Notes: generated by a model from the letters alone, not told the origin. DNA of 64,000 nucleotides from Scytonema sp035967975 (GCA_035967975.1 JAWQFQ010000002.1:59259-123258), one strand, 5' to 3'. Counted from the first letter of the stretch, positions 9,174-19,143 are shown. Translations and numbers: made by a program.

Positions 9174-11000
9174 TTTCAAAGGAACTCGAATCAGTTGATA
9201 AGCACCTTTGGTACCTAATGTTTCGTAATCAGTTGGGTTTAAGCCCATATCTGGAAACTTTTTCGGTTGAGCAAGAATAAGGACAGAGGATGGTTGTTCT
9301 TTTTTAGCAGCTTTCTCTTGAATATATTGTTTCGCCACTGGAGTCATCCGCATGAAAGTGACGTGTTCACGAGTATAAAAAACGACTGTTGGTTTTTTAA
9401 AACCTACCATGAGTAATTCTTCTTGCGGTTGTTGCGCTTGAACTGCGATCGCAGACAATTCCCGCAAAGGAAGCTGACGTTCTCGATCCATCAAAAATAA
9501 AGCGGGTGTGAGAACAAAAATCAAAAAAGCTGTAAACGCTACAATATTCACACTTAAAAGAGACTGGTAACGCCGACCTTGCAGTAAAGTCGCAAGCACA
9601 ACAGCACACACAAGCCAGATAATACTTCCAAGAATTGATATACCAGATTCTTGAAGCAGATTGCGAAATTCAGGTGCAGCAGGATCGATACCTATTAACT
9701 TAGGTACGTAGAACAGTGTGATGGCAATTGCTGATACAAAAGTTACATTTATCCAACCAGTGATGAGGAGGGAAGAAGAATTAGAGGGAGTAGAGGGAGA
9801 TTGGGTAGAAAGATGGTTACTTATTCTCTTCGTGTCGCTGATCTCTTGATTTCTCGAATCCTTAATGACATCGCTCCATAAAAGAGCCACGAGGATAGCA
9901 GCTGCAGGCATTAAAGGTAACACGTAGCTGGGGAGTTTGGTAACAGCAATGGTAAAGAAGCCAAAAACACTAGCAAACCAGACTAAGGCAAATAAACCAA
10001 GTTGTCTAGATCTTGGCTGAGTACGCCAATAATGACGTCGCCAGAACTGAAGCCTTGCTATTGCTAGGGGTAAATACACTGAATAGGGTGCAAAACCTAG
10101 CAGCACAACTAAAAAGTAAAAATACCAGGGGGCTGAATGGCGGTTTACCACACTTGTAAAACGTTCTATATTGTGATAACCAAAAAAAGAATTTATATAT
10201 TCCATTCCATTGCGCCAGATAACCAGCACGTACCAAGGAATGGATAAGCAAGCGATAATGAGCAAACCTGTGAACGGGTGTATTTCCCGCAACACTTCCC
10301 TAAAATTTCCTAAATAAAGCAAAAATATAGCAATAATGAGTGCGGGTAAAACAATGCCTACAGGTCCTTTTGTTAAAATTGCGCCAGCAATCAGAATGTA
10401 AAAAGCAATGTACCACCGCGCTTGCACATCTGATTTAGATGGTTGGGCATATCCGAGAAAAAAGCATAACAGTGCTGATGCTATGCATCCTGTTAGTAAC
10501 ATATCTGATACGCCCGTTCTGCCCCAAGCAATCATTTGTGGACTGAGTGCCATAAGTGCAGATCCTAGAGCTGCTGTCAGCCAGCGTCGGTTAGGACGAT
10601 AAACCCCCTCTAAATAGTCTTCCTTGACCAAATACCAGTAAATAGTGTAAAATGACAAGCTTATTAGCCCCAAAGCAGCAAGTGCAGAGGGGAGGCGTAC
10701 TGCCCATTCATTGACTCCTACAATTGAGTAGGCGATCGCCTGCAACCAGTACACCAAAGCTGGTTTATCGAATCGAGTTTCGCCATTGAAGAATGGTGTA
10801 ATCCAATCACCTGTGACAAACATTTGGCGAGAAGCTTCAGCAAACAGTGGTTCTGTCTCATCAATCAAACCAATGCTACCTAAATGCCAAAAGAAGGCAA
10901 TGCCACAAATCAAAACTAACCATATAATCGATAGCGTCACAGCAAGGGCTTGGCGCTTTTCGATATTGTTCCACCACTGGTTAAAAGTGCGATCGCTCAT
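9162..11000 (-). CDS. GT83/ArnT-like membrane glycosyltransferase
   Basis: Integral membrane glycosyltransferase of the PMT/ArnT superfamily, which transfers a sugar from a polyprenyl-phosphate carrier to lipid or protein on the outer face of the membrane. The 612 residues begin with a cytoplasmic stretch and a first membrane helix near residues 20-40. The catalytic-loop motif DETEPLFAEASRQM with its acidic residues and the FDKPALVYWLQ segment follow, then about ten more hydrophobic helices and a C-terminal soluble domain from about residue 510. ATG start at 11000. The acceptor and sugar cannot be told from sequence. It is convergent with the sensor kinase and monocistronic in appearance. Confidence 0.85.
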   Translation of the reverse strand: MSDRTFNQWWNNIEKRQALAVTLSIIWLVLICGIAFFWHLGSIGLIDETEPLFAEASRQMFVTGDWITPFFNGETRFDKPALVYWLQAIAYSIVGVNEWAVRLPSALAALGLISLSFYTIYWYLVKEDYLEGVYRPNRRWLTAALGSALMALSPQMIAWGRTGVSDMLLTGCIASALLCFFLGYAQPSKSDVQARWYIAFYILIAGAILTKGPVGIVLPALIIAIFLLYLGNFREVLREIHPFTGLLIIACLSIPWYVLVIWRNGMEYINSFFGYHNIERFTSVVNRHSAPWYFYFLVVLLGFAPYSVYLPLAIARLQFWRRHYWRTQPRSRQLGLFALVWFASVFGFFTIAVTKLPSYVLPLMPAAAILVALLWSDVIKDSRNQEISDTKRISNHLSTQSPSTPSNSSSLLITGWINVTFVSAIAITLFYVPKLIGIDPAAPEFRNLLQESGISILGSIIWLVCAVVLATLLQGRRYQSLLSVNIVAFTAFLIFVLTPALFLMDRERQLPLRELSAIAVQAQQPQEELLMVGFKKPTVVFYTREHVTFMRMTPVAKQYIQEKAAKKEQPSSVLILAQPKKFPDMGLNPTDYETLGTKGAYQLIRVPLKDSR

Positions 11001-11191
11001 TGGTCAGTAGTCATTAGCCAATAATTATAATTTTGCAGCAGTATTCTCACCTTTTAGGCAATAAATTTCCTGCTGTATAGAGACATAGCATTCCACGTCT
11101 CCTTAGTCTATGAAAACAAAAGCGGATGAAATGTTTCTTCTCCTACACCATAATGCTTGTATTCTGACCACGCGAGCGATCGGTTTTTAAC

Positions 11192-11803
11192 CTATGGAGT
11201 CAGAATCAGTTCCCATTCTTGCTTTTGAGGATTCCAACGAGGTGAGGAAGTTTCTCCAACAACGTAAGGTCCCCAGTAGTTGCGACTACCATCTTGGGCA
11301 AAAGCAACCAAAATATCTCCTTTCTGTAGGCTCAAGTTTCTATCGGGTAAAGATAAAACCAGCCCTTTCTCACTACCTTCTTGCGGCGCAAAATCCCAGT
11401 GCGCGGGAACAGCGTTGTTAATTTCGCCAGTCTTGGAACTTTTTTCTAAAGAATGCCGTGACAGTAAAGCTAGGCGCACTGGTTGATCGGTTTGATTGCT
11501 CATCCGCAAATTACTTGAAGATGGTGCTTTTTGTCCCGAATTGCTAGCCAAAGTATTTGTAGTATTTTTAGCTTTTCTACTACTGTTTTCTACTTGATTG
11601 GGAGGTGGGGGATCGGAACTGGTTAAGGTCGAAATAGAAGGCAATGTCTGACTCTGCGATTGTGTTGTTTGAGTAGATGGAGAAGACTGGTCTAGATTTG
11701 TTGTGTCAAAAGATACGCTTAACTTCTGGCAACCCATTGGCAGTACAAGTATACCCAATGAAAAAGTAACCAGAGCAGCGCGGTAATACACTGGCGGTTT
11801 CAT
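11192..11803 (-). CDS. Predicted lipoprotein of unknown function
   Basis: 203 residues with a clear lipoprotein signal: a hydrophobic stretch ending in the lipobox LPMGC, lipidated cysteine at residue 25. A Ser/Thr/Gln/Pro-rich linker (about 30-110) leads to a compact C-terminal domain (about 125-200) containing GDILVAFAQDGSRNYWGPYV. I do not recognise the C-terminal domain. A cell-envelope location is predicted from the signal. It precedes the ArnT-like gene on the same strand by about 190 bases; whether they are cotranscribed is unclear. Confidence 0.75.
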   Translation of the reverse strand: MKPPVYYRAALVTFSLGILVLPMGCQKLSVSFDTTNLDQSSPSTQTTQSQSQTLPSISTLTSSDPPPPNQVENSSRKAKNTTNTLASNSGQKAPSSSNLRMSNQTDQPVRLALLSRHSLEKSSKTGEINNAVPAHWDFAPQEGSEKGLVLSLPDRNLSLQKGDILVAFAQDGSRNYWGPYVVGETSSPRWNPQKQEWELILTP

Positions 11804-12220
11804 GGCAATATATTTTACAATAAGTACTTTATCCCGGCTTGACTGTATAGCAGCCTATTCCCAACAAGGGCAATTTGTAGCAAAGTTGCCAATACAGGCT
11901 CTTTGAGAATTCATCTGTGAAATTGGATCGCGGTTACCATTTTGAGTCAACAGCACTGCTGTCGCTCACAATGAAGAAATGTATAGAAATATGTGGTTAC
12001 TGAAAACCAGAAAAGAGCCCATATCACTATTTAAGCAAGCATATGCTGTATCGTATATACTCTTTATAGAAATATTTTATATTTTTGTGACATTCTTTTC
12101 TTGAAATTAGGGGACATAATGTGTAAGTACTGTCTAAGTTGCTTATACTCTACGTATTATTCATCCCTACATTGACTTGGATGATGGACAAGCCACACCC
12201 TCGCTGACTTTACTCTACCG
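11804..12220. other. Intergenic region, nothing assignable
   Basis: About 417 bases between divergent genes (lipoprotein to the left, ycf20 to the right). AT-rich around 12050-12120. No RNA gene, long repeat or coding region was found; it should contain both promoters. Confidence 0.4.
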
Positions 12221-12553
12221 ATGCAAAACACGCGACTTAACAGCTTACTTAGTACCATTGCTAACCTCTTGAAACAATGGTTTTTTAATCCCTGGCGACG
12301 GTTGTCATTACTGCTCATCTGTTGGCTGTTCGGTTTTTTTCTGGGAAGCGCAGTGTCTACAACAGCTGGACAAGTCGCTGAATGGGATATTTCTATTGCT
12401 GCAATTTTAGTTATCTTGACAGAAGTCAGTAGCAGAATATTTTACAGTCGTAGAATCTTTGAGCGTCAAGCCCTTTGGGCGGAATCACTAAATTTTCTCA
12501 AAGTTGGTTTCATATATAGCCTGTTTCTGGAAGCATTCAAGCTGGGATCGTGA
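12221..12553 (+). CDS. ycf20: Ycf20-like protein (DUF565)
   Basis: 110-residue membrane protein matching the Ycf20/DUF565 family found in cyanobacteria and plastids. Visible family features are the N-terminal amphipathic start (MQNTRLNSLLSTI), two hydrophobic segments (about 28-50 and 60-78), the RRLSLLLICWLFGFFLGS region and the C-terminal FLKVGFIYSLFLEAFKLGS. In plants and algae the family has been linked to photoprotection; the cyanobacterial role is not settled. The glycerate kinase gene follows 49 bases later on the same strand, so the two may be cotranscribed. Confidence 0.9.
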   Translation: MQNTRLNSLLSTIANLLKQWFFNPWRRLSLLLICWLFGFFLGSAVSTTAGQVAEWDISIAAILVILTEVSSRIFYSRRIFERQALWAESLNFLKVGFIYSLFLEAFKLGS

Positions 12554-12602
12554 GGAGGAAGGGTGTGGGGTGTGGGGTGTAGGGTGTGGGGAGAAATAAT
12601 TG

Positions 12603-13499
12603 ATGAGTTATGATGAATCGCATTTACTGGAATCTGTGTTACCAAGGATTGAAAAGTTGTGCGGTAAAATGGAGCGCCAAGTTTTGTTGAAAACTTGGAG
12701 GGATTTGTGGCTACCACTAGCACTACGGCTTGTATCATCTCACAAACAGTTGGGTCGTCCTTTTGTACAAGGTGTTTTAGGAGGACAGGGAACTGGTAAA
12801 ACAACAATGTGCAGGGTTCTCTCCTTGATTCTCAAACAATTAGGGTACCGAACTCTGAACCTGTCTTTAGACGACTTGTATAAAATGTATAACGAGCGTT
12901 TGGCGTTGAAGCAGCAAGATCCCCGTCTGATTTGGCGTGGTCCACCAGGAACCCATGATGTAGAAATGGGAATTACTGTACTTGAGCAAATTCGCCAGTG
13001 CAAAAATCCAGTAGCTGTCCCTCGGTTTGATAAATCCCTTCATCAGGGGGCTGGCGATCGCACTGACCCGGAAATCGTTGAGAATGTAGATATTGTCCTA
13101 TTTGAAGGTTGGTTTGTTGGTGTAAGACCAATTAGCCCAGAAGTATTCGACACCACACCTCCACCAATTCTCTCAGAAAAGGATAAAGTCTTTGCTCGCG
13201 ATATGAATAATCAACTTCATAGCTATCTACCACTGTGGGATAAATTAGATAGCTTAATCTTACTGTATCCAAAAGATTACCGACTATCTTTAGAGTGGCG
13301 CAAACAAGCTGAACGACAAATGATTGCTACTGGTAAGTCAGGAATGAGTGAAGAAGAGGTGGAACAATTCGTCAATTATTTTTGGTGTTCTCTTCATCCA
13401 GAATTATTTATCCAACCGTTAGTAAAATCTCCACAACTGGTTGACTTAGTGATTGAAATTAATCCCGACCACACTTTTGGTGCTATGGTTAATGGTTAA
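12603..13499 (+). CDS. D-glycerate 3-kinase
   Basis: Phosphorylates D-glycerate to 3-phosphoglycerate, the last step of the photorespiratory 2-phosphoglycolate pathway. The 298 residues carry a P-loop (GGQGTGKTT, about residues 61-69), the SLDDLYK motif, the RGPPGTHD motif diagnostic of plant/cyanobacterial glycerate kinases, and the FEGWFVGVRP segment. I start at the second codon of the open frame (ATG at 12603), nine bases after a GGAG ribosome-binding site; the frame could begin one codon earlier at TTG. The last residues (Val-Asn-Gly-stop) are read from a heptamer repeat. Confidence 0.88.
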   Translation: MSYDESHLLESVLPRIEKLCGKMERQVLLKTWRDLWLPLALRLVSSHKQLGRPFVQGVLGGQGTGKTTMCRVLSLILKQLGYRTLNLSLDDLYKMYNERLALKQQDPRLIWRGPPGTHDVEMGITVLEQIRQCKNPVAVPRFDKSLHQGAGDRTDPEIVENVDIVLFEGWFVGVRPISPEVFDTTPPPILSEKDKVFARDMNNQLHSYLPLWDKLDSLILLYPKDYRLSLEWRKQAERQMIATGKSGMSEEEVEQFVNYFWCSLHPELFIQPLVKSPQLVDLVIEINPDHTFGAMVNG

Positions 13500-13600
13500 T
13501 TGCTAATTGCTAATCGCTAATCGCTAATGGTAAAAAAGCCATTAAGAGGATGTTTTAAAAGTCTTCTTGTTAGTAGCATGCACACTTCTCATCCACCATT

Positions 13601-13664
13601 ATCCCCCTTAAAAAGGGGGACCGTTAGAGATTTTCCCCCTTTTTAAGGGGGGCTAGGGGGGATC
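13601..13664. repeat. Dispersed C/G-rich inverted repeat (MITE-like)
   Basis: CCCCCTTAAAAAGGGGG is followed by a spacer and CCCCCTTTTTAAGGGGGG then CTAGGGGGGATC. Related copies lie at 16909-16970 and inside the element at 28751-28873. Each arm is itself palindromic. This is a dispersed element in non-coding gaps, not a gene. Confidence 0.7.
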
Positions 13665-13794
13665 AACCAGTGCTTGAAATTACAGCCAATCACTTTTCAA
13701 ACATCCTCTAACTATTAGCAATTAGCCGTTAGCCATTAGGGATTAGCAGTCCTTACGAAAAGTTGACATTTCATTAGGACGACTGATAATTGAT

Positions 13795-15246
13795 TTAAGA
13801 CTGAATTTGCTGAAGAAAATCATAAAATGGTTGCCAATTATCTTCTTGGACAATTGGTTCCCAAATTGATTCAATGACTGGTCTTAACATAACAGTTTTG
13901 GGATTGTAACGAGCTAGAGTCTGAGCAATAACATTTATCTGTTCCGGGGCGAAATCATTGAGGATTTTATGATACAAAATACACCAATTATCGAAGAGAG
14001 GTGAAGTTCCTGAATTGGGTACAATTTCTGACTCTGCCATAATTAAACCTGGTTCATCTCGCCATTTGGATGAAAAAGTACGAGCCATTTCGTAGAAGAA
14101 TTCGTGATACCCAACTTTGCTTTCTTGTAAGAATTGAATGGTTAGGTTTAACAGTTCTGACGCTTCCGGATGTAGCAAGTCCTCAAAACCCAGCTTTTTC
14201 AACATTAAAAAGCTGTACGTATTTTGATAGTGTTCCTCAAATTTTGCTAATCCGGCTTCCATATCAGCTGGCGCAATAACGGCTTTTAAGGCTTCTTGAA
14301 GCACTTCTAAATTCCACTTACAAATCCCCGGTTGGTGAATGTAACAATAGCGTCCATAATAGTCAAAATACGCAGCAGTAAAGTAAGGTTGATAATTGGG
14401 GATGAATGCGTAGGGACCGTAGTCAAAACTTTCCCCTGTAATCGACATATTATCTGTGTTTAGTACCGCATGACAAAAACCAGCCGCCATCCATTGGGCG
14501 ACTAATTTTGCGGTTCTTTTGACTAAATCTGCATAAAATAAGGCGTATTGCTCTGGTTTCCCGACTAAATGCGGATAATACTGTGCGATCGCGTGGTTTA
14601 ATAGCTTTTTAGTTAAGTCTGGACGGCGGATGTAATGCAGTCGCTCAAAAGTACCAAACCGAATGTGCGATCGGCTCATCCTCACCATGACGGAAGAACG
14701 GGTTGGAGATGGTTCATCGCCACGCCAAAGGGATAACCCGGTTTCAATCATGGTTAAGCAACGTGAAGTTCGCACACCCAAACGGTTCAACATTTCCGAT
14801 GCTAGAACTTCTCTTACCCCTCCTTTGAGGGTCAGCATACCATCTCCACCACGGGAATACGGCGTTCTACCAGAACCTTTGGTACCAAAATCATAGAGTT
14901 CGCCATCAGTTCCTCGCACCTGTCCGTAGAGAAAACCTCTTCCATCACCCAAAAAAGGGTTGTATTCACCAAATTGATAGCCGTGATAACGTAACGCTAA
15001 AAATGGTCTGCGTCCCTCAAATTTCCCAAAAGCTGTGATAAAATCTGTATCTGTTACTGCTGACGGGTTTAACCCCAAGCGGGGTAAGAGCGCATTATTG
15101 CGCCAGCGTAAGATATGTTGTGGAAACTCTGCTGCGGCTACTTCATCATAGTAGTCATCTCCTAGAGATTCTACAGCTGGTTCGTAATTGAGGTTAAGAA
15201 AAGGATTTTCAGAAATCTTGTTGTTTACTGCTTCGGCTTGAGTCAT
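13795..15246 (-). CDS. selO: Protein adenylyltransferase SelO (YdiU family)
   Basis: Pseudokinase-fold enzyme that transfers AMP to Ser/Thr/Tyr of substrate proteins and is linked to redox stress. The 483 residues show the family signature GSGRTPYSRGGDGMLTLKGG with the atypical ATP-binding residues, the REVLASEMLN segment, and the metal-binding/catalytic stretch LNTDNMSITGESFDYGPY with the expected Asn and Asp. Length agrees with bacterial SelO. ATG start at 15246. It has no cotranscribed neighbour. Confidence 0.92.
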   Translation of the reverse strand: MTQAEAVNNKISENPFLNLNYEPAVESLGDDYYDEVAAAEFPQHILRWRNNALLPRLGLNPSAVTDTDFITAFGKFEGRRPFLALRYHGYQFGEYNPFLGDGRGFLYGQVRGTDGELYDFGTKGSGRTPYSRGGDGMLTLKGGVREVLASEMLNRLGVRTSRCLTMIETGLSLWRGDEPSPTRSSVMVRMSRSHIRFGTFERLHYIRRPDLTKKLLNHAIAQYYPHLVGKPEQYALFYADLVKRTAKLVAQWMAAGFCHAVLNTDNMSITGESFDYGPYAFIPNYQPYFTAAYFDYYGRYCYIHQPGICKWNLEVLQEALKAVIAPADMEAGLAKFEEHYQNTYSFLMLKKLGFEDLLHPEASELLNLTIQFLQESKVGYHEFFYEMARTFSSKWRDEPGLIMAESEIVPNSGTSPLFDNWCILYHKILNDFAPEQINVIAQTLARYNPKTVMLRPVIESIWEPIVQEDNWQPFYDFLQQIQS

Positions 15247-15379
15247 CAGACTTATACGTAGGTTTGTGTAAGATACGTCCTGTATGGCGAAGGTCTAAAT
15301 CCTTTTTAATTATGGATTGAAACTAAACGCAATTGATTGGCTCTTTCCTCAATACTACCTTCTGTCACTATAGACCAGA

Positions 15380-15471
15380 TTGGTTGAAGAAGGCAGCTAT
15401 GCTGAAGGCTCGCGAATGTTGGGGATTCTGACCCCATCCGATTGTAGACACCGTATAGACGGTGGGGTTTT
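15380..15471 (+). ncRNA. Candidate structured small RNA with terminator
   Basis: No gene lies here. TGGGG (15420-15424) can pair with CCCCA (15432-15436), while ACCCCA (15431-15436) can alternatively pair with TGGGGT (15463-15468). A third hairpin, CACCGT-ATAG-ACGGTG (15449-15464), is followed by GGGTTTTA. The competing pairings and the T-rich end look like a regulatory or small RNA with an intrinsic terminator on the plus strand. A possible -10 box TATAGA sits at 15370-15375. I cannot assign a known family, and the 5' end is a guess. Confidence 0.35.
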
Positions 15472-15870
15472 ATACCTCATTGGCTGAGGAAAGACGAAAC
15501 AGAGAGTATTACTTATTACCTTCAATACTTATTCTTCCCTTCTGCCCTCAGCACGGATGCCCTCTGCCTTTCCCAGATAAGTCCCTAAATGACTCCCCGT
15601 AACAATTCTAACTTATTGTACGTAATACAACTGACGGAAATTAAGTCATAACATAGGAATCCTGAGTAGTTTTGACTTCTTCAAGCGCTAAATAGGGGCT
15701 GAGACTGATGCCTCAACTTTTTACACTGTAAAGTTAATACCAATTTTCTATGAAGATGCATAGAATAGCGAGGACTGAAACTCTTTCTATACAAGGATTT
15801 GACAGTTAGGAGTTTTATGCAGCTTCACAAAGAATTGGTATAAGTGGGTACTAAATAGATTTATCAGTTC
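15472..15870. other. Intergenic region, nothing assignable
   Basis: About 400 bases between the candidate small RNA and the leftward transporter gene. It holds C/T-rich and AT-rich stretches but no convincing reading frame, repeat or RNA. Confidence 0.35.
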
Positions 15871-16833
15871 TTATTCTTTAACGACAGATTGGCTATAAGT
15901 GATCAAGTATAAGCCCAGCAAAACTACAGCAAAACCTACCAAGTTATACAAACTTAGCGTTTCCGAAAAGATTGACCAAGCCAAGGTAGTACTCAAAATC
16001 GGATCGAGTAGACATATCATGGAAACAAACCCTGATGAAAATTTCTTGAGGCTATAGACGACAAGTCCCTGACCTAAAGCTAGGGTCAAACCCAAACCTA
16101 TTGCAGCAAGCTTAACATCCCAAGAAGATGGGAAAAATTCATCTTTGACAATCACAAGGATGGGTAGAGTTAATACAGTTCCAATGGCGCAAGACCACAT
16201 AAGTATAGTTGTGGAACTTAAATTATTTCGGAGCCGTTCAACACTCAACAGATACAAAGCAGTGAACAATGCAGATAGTAAAGCAACGATGTCACCTTGT
16301 ACTTTATCAAAGCTAAATTGCAAGTCAGTGATGCCAATAATCATCATTCCTACAATAGCGACTGTCATCGCCACAAGGAATCTGTTATCAAAGCGATGAC
16401 CGAGAAAAAGCCAGCCCACCAGGACGGTAAAGGGGGGAATTAGACCATGCATTAGCGACGAGTTGGCAATACTTGTTTGAGTTACAGACCAAGCCCAGAT
16501 GATTTGAAAAGCGGAAACAAATATTCCGGATAATAACAATAGTCCCAGTACTTCAGTTGTGTAAGACTCCTTTTTTTCGGATTGCTCGTTAGATAATTGG
16601 TTGCGAACAGCAAGTAATCCATTCCACACTCCGAGAAATACAGTGGCACTCCAGAGGCGATAAAATACAGTAGTATTTGGATCGATTTCGCGTTCGCAAA
16701 TTTTAATCAGGATTGGTACAACTCCTATGAATAATCTAGAAGAAAATAATGCTGTTCCTGCCCATAAAGTTTCTGTTGTCAACGACAATGGTAGTTGGGT
16801 TTTTGCCTTATCTAGCAACTTTGCTGTCCACAT
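15871..16833 (-). CDS. EamA/DMT-family transporter
   Basis: Ten-helix drug/metabolite transporter with two EamA repeats (about residues 20-150 and 170-310). The first repeat ends with the SSLMHGLIPPFTVLVGWLFL helix pair typical of the family and the second with the LDPILSTTLAWSIFSETL segment. I use the ATG at 16833 (320 residues); a TTG at 16857 in frame would add eight residues. It lies downstream of, and on the same strand as, the MBL-PhyH-adenylation-SDR-diiron oxidase genes, with a roughly 240-base gap holding a repeat. It is therefore a candidate exporter for their product; the substrate is not determinable from sequence. Confidence 0.85.
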   Translation of the reverse strand: MWTAKLLDKAKTQLPLSLTTETLWAGTALFSSRLFIGVVPILIKICEREIDPNTTVFYRLWSATVFLGVWNGLLAVRNQLSNEQSEKKESYTTEVLGLLLLSGIFVSAFQIIWAWSVTQTSIANSSLMHGLIPPFTVLVGWLFLGHRFDNRFLVAMTVAIVGMMIIGITDLQFSFDKVQGDIVALLSALFTALYLLSVERLRNNLSSTTILMWSCAIGTVLTLPILVIVKDEFFPSSWDVKLAAIGLGLTLALGQGLVVYSLKKFSSGFVSMICLLDPILSTTLAWSIFSETLSLYNLVGFAVVLLGLYLITYSQSVVKE

Positions 16834-16908
16834 ATATTTGTCTGAATGTAAGAACAAATCATGAAAATAAACCTGAGAGGATGTTTGTAAAGTATCCCTT
16901 TGTATCCA

Positions 16909-16970
16909 GATCCCCCCTAGCCTTAAAAAGGGGTGAGAAATACCTCAACTTCCCTCTTTTTAAGGGGGAT
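16909..16970. repeat. Dispersed C/G-rich inverted repeat, diverged copy
   Basis: GATCCCCCCTAGCC then TTAAAAAGGGG, and a downstream CCCTCTTTTTAAGGGGGAT. Same family as 13601-13664 in opposite orientation. It sits between the transporter and the hydrolase gene and may form a stem in the transcript. Confidence 0.65.
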
Positions 16971-17071
16971 ATAAAACGTTTTGCTACCAACCAGAGGACT
17001 TTTAAAATATACTCTGACAAATTAATTTAACATTTTCAACTTTGATTCTTTGCACCTTCGATTAACATGGC

Positions 17072-17923
17072 TTAAGAAATATTTACCTTCCAAGCACTTT
17101 TATATTTGATAATGTGAACTGGGGTAGGAGCGCTCCAATGAGTGCCAATAACTAAGGTATTGCTGTCACCAACACGCTCAAGAAATTCTTTTCGAGTAAT
17201 CTCTGCTTGCTGCGGGAAAGTATCAGCATTACACTCCCACTCTGGGTGTATACATTGGCACGGGTGGTGCATAACATCCCCTGTAATTATCGCTTTCTTG
17301 CCAAGGGAGGAAATAGCTAGACTACAGTGACCAGGTGTATGACCAAAGGTCGGTATCAATTGCAGTTCAGGTGTAATTTGATGGTTACAATCCACTAACT
17401 CCATCAATCCTGCTTCAAATATTGGGGCGACAGAATCACCAAAAGTCTGTACAGAGGACTCGTCTTTCTCGTTATACAAATGTTCAAATTCAGGTTGCGT
17501 AATTAAATAGCGAGCGTTAGGAAATGTGGGTATCCATTTACCATTAACTTTCATCGTGTTCCAACCGACATGATCGTAATGCAAGTGAGTACAGACTACA
17601 ATATCGATTGCTTCACGCTCAAAACCAGATTTCGCAATATCGTCTAGAAACGGTCCACTGAGTTGGTTAAACTCTGGTGTTGTTCGATTTTTATCATTGC
17701 CAACACAGGTATCAATAATAATTTTATGCCCACAGGACTCAACTAAGAGCGCCTGAACTCTAAATTTGAGCTTACCGTCTTCATCGACAAAATGGGGTTT
17801 GAGCCAATCGAAGTCAGGTGCTAGGTTTTCAGGAGTTGCATCAGGGAGGATAAATGATGCGTCTACTGATAAATCGAGTTCAATTACAGGTGTAATGGAA
17901 ACATTGCCAATTTTCCAAGCCAT
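17072..17923 (-). CDS. Metallo-beta-lactamase-fold hydrolase
   Basis: Probable di-zinc hydrolase of the MBL superfamily (AttM/lactonase-like branch by general pattern). The HLHYDHVGWN motif gives the HxHxDH metal ligands, and further ligands are in FGHTPGHCS and GDVMHHP and the late GTHWSAPTPVHI histidine. I start at ATG 17923 (MAWKIGNVS, 283 residues), nine bases after AAGGA; the frame extends upstream to 17971 without support. It follows the PhyH gene on the same strand after about 265 bases. In this context it could hydrolyse a thioester, lactone or ester intermediate; the substrate is unknown. Confidence 0.88.
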   Translation of the reverse strand: MAWKIGNVSITPVIELDLSVDASFILPDATPENLAPDFDWLKPHFVDEDGKLKFRVQALLVESCGHKIIIDTCVGNDKNRTTPEFNQLSGPFLDDIAKSGFEREAIDIVVCTHLHYDHVGWNTMKVNGKWIPTFPNARYLITQPEFEHLYNEKDESSVQTFGDSVAPIFEAGLMELVDCNHQITPELQLIPTFGHTPGHCSLAISSLGKKAIITGDVMHHPCQCIHPEWECNADTFPQQAEITRKEFLERVGDSNTLVIGTHWSAPTPVHIIKYKSAWKVNIS

Positions 17924-18188
17924 TGAAGTAAATCCTTTAAAAAAATTGTTGTCCTGTCTAAGTTTCAGCAAAGCACGTTAGTTTTTGCATGAGTGCGATA
18001 CCGTTAGCGAAAGTATTACAAATGAGAAATAAAAGTGTTACAAATTAAAGTCACAACGACAAGTTCAAGGTTTAAGCTTATGTAACACTTGAAAATACAA
18101 ATATATATTATAGTCGCCAACAGTATCTGATTGCTACAAAAATGCCGGATGATATGCCGTGGACAAATTTTATGTTTCCTAAAGATAA

Positions 18189-19106
18189 TTACGGTTCCTG
18201 AAAGTGTCGATAGAATATACCCAACCTTGGATTTTCTTTGCTTTCTGGCGCATGAAATTTGTGGTTTTCAAATACTGAGTCGTAACCACCATCTTTAATA
18301 ATAGAATCGGGTAATTTAATCAGCTTCTGGTAGATATGATGCTCCTGTCCCTGTAAGAGGAACGGTTCGTTGGAAGCTGCGTTATAGGTTGAGTACATTA
18401 AGATGCGGGGACTATCAGATTTATTTGGCTGTGAACTGTGGACTATATTGGGATGGAAAAACAAAGCATCACCTGGTTGCATTTCACAATAGACGATCTC
18501 AAATCTTGACAATATTGCTGTTAATCGACTTGGCTCAATGCCATTTTGCATTTTTTCCACTATTACGTGGTTAATACGACCCATTAAGTGTGATTTTTTA
18601 AGTATTTTAAGGCACCCATTCTTCTGATTATTAATGGTGATAGCAATCATGCAAGTTACAAGTTGTGGAAAAAGGCAGCCATCGTGATACCAATGATCGT
18701 AGTCTTGATGCCATTCAAGCACACCTTTACCTGGTTTTTTCCTGATTATTTTCGAGTGCCAATGATAGCATTCTTCTCCTAGTAGGGTCGAGGATGCATC
18801 AAGCATCCGAGCCATTCGAGGAATAACTCCCAATAAAGCATTATCCAATTCTGTCCAAATAGAAACTTCAAAAGTATTTACGTCGTTATGGTTCTTTCTT
18901 ATTGTCCACATACCTCCTAAATCAGGGTTATCTTGTAACGCTCTTTGCACAGGCTCAATTTCCTCAATATCAAAAAACTTAGGGACTATGACAAAACCTT
19001 CTTTGTGATACTGAGTAATCTGCTCTTGTGATAAAGGATGAGATGTGCATACTTGATTTTCGTGTATCAATGCATTTGAAGTAGGTAAATTAATTTGGTT
19101 AGTCAT
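18189..19106 (-). CDS. Phytanoyl-CoA dioxygenase (PhyH) family oxygenase
   Basis: Predicted Fe(II)/2-oxoglutarate-dependent oxygenase of 305 residues. The HxD iron-binding pair is seen in WHQDYDHW near residue 130, and the distal His and 2-oxoglutarate-binding Arg are in FHPNIVHSSQPNKSDSPR. Such enzymes hydroxylate or halogenate carrier-bound or free small molecules in natural-product pathways. The gene starts 37 bases after the stop of the adenylation-carrier-thioesterase gene, which suggests cotranscription and action on the same substrate. Substrate inference only. Confidence 0.88.
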   Translation of the reverse strand: MTNQINLPTSNALIHENQVCTSHPLSQEQITQYHKEGFVIVPKFFDIEEIEPVQRALQDNPDLGGMWTIRKNHNDVNTFEVSIWTELDNALLGVIPRMARMLDASSTLLGEECYHWHSKIIRKKPGKGVLEWHQDYDHWYHDGCLFPQLVTCMIAITINNQKNGCLKILKKSHLMGRINHVIVEKMQNGIEPSRLTAILSRFEIVYCEMQPGDALFFHPNIVHSSQPNKSDSPRILMYSTYNAASNEPFLLQGQEHHIYQKLIKLPDSIIKDGGYDSVFENHKFHAPESKENPRLGIFYRHFQEP

Positions 19107-19143
19107 GTTTTTGATGAATGTAAGTTAATGATTTAAGAAAAAG

